A stretch of 64,000 nt of DNA from NCBI GenBank assembly GCA_028288165.1, contig JAQBOG010000014.1, positions 62,001 to 126,000 on the forward strand. Reading direction: 5' to 3'. The position numbers and the translations under genes are program-made. Shown piece by piece: positions 63,167-64,000 of the stretch. Every line of letters begins with the position of its first letter. Positions within the stretch are counted from its first letter, which is position 1. The stretch comes from Sphingobacteriales bacterium (lineage in GTDB: Bacteria > Bacteroidota > Bacteroidia > Sphingobacteriales > Sphingobacteriaceae). Below the pieces are notes generated by a model. It made no database searches. It saw only the letters and a program-made list of their open reading frames with translations, and was not told the DNA's origin.

Positions 63167-64000
63167 ATGGGCGTCAGTATTTCCAGCAAGCTTTGGGGCA
63201 AATACAAGGGTGAAGATATTTACCTCTTTAAGATGGAGAATAGCAATGGAGCTTTTGTAGAATTAACCAATTATGGAGCTACCGTAGTTTCAATTGTTGT
63301 GCCTGATAAAAATAACAAATTGGGTAATGTGGTTCTTGGATTTCCAACATTGCAGGGTTATTTAGATGATCAATGTTATCTGGGTTCAACCATTGGAAGA
63401 TTTGCTAATAGAATTGCGAAAGCTAGGTTCAGTCTTGATGGTATTGAATATCAATTAGAGCCAAATGATAATGATAACTCCAATCATAGTGCATCTGCTG
63501 GATTTAATTCAAAAGTATTTGATTTTAGTGTGGATGAAGAAAAGGTATCATTCAGTATGTTAAGTAAAGATGGAGAGGGTGGTTATCCAGGCAATCTTCA
63601 GTTTTCAGTGCATTATAAATGGACCGATGATAACAAACTATTGATTAATTATACGGCAGAAACCGATCAGAAAACGGTGGTAAGCTTTACCAATCACTGC
63701 TATTTTAATTTGACAGCAGGAACGGATACTATTTTTGATCACGAGCTTACAATAAAGGCCAATCAAATTGTAGAAGCAGACAGCGATTATATTCCAACGG
63801 GAAATATTGTTCCGGCAGATGATACTTCATTTCAGAATACCAAAATACATCAGCGGCTCCAAAAGAAGGGTGCCGATATTAATGGCCTAAATGTCTGCTA
63901 CGTTTTAAACAAGGACGAAGTACAATCCGGAGAGCCGGCAGCCGTTTTAAAAGATCCGCATTCGGCAAGAACGTTAAGCATCTATACTACATTTCCTGGA
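63167..64000 (+). CDS. Galactose mutarotase (aldose 1-epimerase), 3' end beyond window
   Basis: The frame is open from an ATG to the window edge, 278 codons. VELTNYGATVVSIVVPDKNN, STIGRFANRIAKARFSLDGI and NHSASAGFNSKVFD match GalM. SFTNHCYFNLTAG contains a catalytic His. The catalytic Glu near the C-terminus lies past the cut. It interconverts alpha and beta anomers of aldoses. It is probably the first gene of a sugar operon controlled by the divergent AraC regulator. Confidence 0.93.
   Translation, partial: MGVSISSKLWGKYKGEDIYLFKMENSNGAFVELTNYGATVVSIVVPDKNNKLGNVVLGFPTLQGYLDDQCYLGSTIGRFANRIAKARFSLDGIEYQLEPNDNDNSNHSASAGFNSKVFDFSVDEEKVSFSMLSKDGEGGYPGNLQFSVHYKWTDDNKLLINYTAETDQKTVVSFTNHCYFNLTAGTDTIFDHELTIKANQIVEADSDYIPTGNIVPADDTSFQNTKIHQRLQKKGADINGLNVCYVLNKDEVQSGEPAAVLKDPHSARTLSIYTTFPG

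Overview
This window is AT-rich chromosomal DNA from a Bacteroidota bacterium, most likely of the order Sphingobacteriales (Pedobacter-like). Four things point there: a protein with a type IX secretion sorting domain, the gene order rpmB-rpmG-DUF4295-ftsY, large CarboxypepD_reg/outer-membrane beta-barrel proteins, and promoter -7 elements of the TAnnTTTG type. Most of the window is ordinary core genome. No prophage, IS transposase, rRNA operon or CRISPR array is visible.

Layout. 1-3.4 kb: tail of a LytTR regulator, a large outer-membrane beta-barrel protein and tRNA-Asn. 3.4-8.3 kb: a PfkB sugar kinase, then a carotenoid cluster (cytochrome b5-like protein, lycopene cyclase, an unknown secreted protein and phytoene synthase, divergent from phytoene desaturase). 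8.6-13.1 kb: a Kai-type operon (KaiC, two KaiB, PAS histidine kinase). 13.9-19.9 kb: recA, nth, an ECF-like sigma factor with a small downstream gene, and a UvrA. 20.2-29.1 kb: an assimilatory sulfate reduction block (Rrf2 regulator, sulfite reductase, a siroheme-synthase/TSUP-transporter fusion, metZ, cysH, cysD, cysN, OsmC). 29.5-35.5 kb: yceI, a 1515-residue T9SS surface protein and a small membrane protein, followed by a second, broken copy of the yceI 3' end. 35.5-39.3 kb: ftsX-DUF3098-uppP-truB-ribF. 39.5-46.1 kb: a ROK protein, leuS and a second beta-barrel protein. 46.2-50.1 kb: an OppA-like lipoprotein, a BtuF-like protein, a lone ExbD and an FMN reductase. 50.3-54.7 kb: parA, parB, DUF5683, dapB, lepB. 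54.9-61.7 kb: a small hydrophilic protein, an Ldh-family oxidoreductase, bshC, rimO, a GxxExxY protein, ftsY, DUF4295, rpmG, rpmB. 62-64 kb: an AraC regulator divergent from a galactose mutarotase cut by the window end.

Two layers of non-coding structure run through the window and are its most unusual content. The first is a dispersed intergenic element of about 90-125 bp in nine copies (one very degenerate). Its central stem (CTTTTTG...CAAAAAG) has variable tips that stay complementary from copy to copy, which suggests selection on a folded structure. The second is a set of degenerate microrepeats with a strict 7-nt period at several loci. Two of these lie in frame inside essential genes (ribF and leuS). 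A related set brackets the GxxExxY gene in inverted orientation. These, the Kai operon and the duplicated yceI tail are the main candidates for follow-up.
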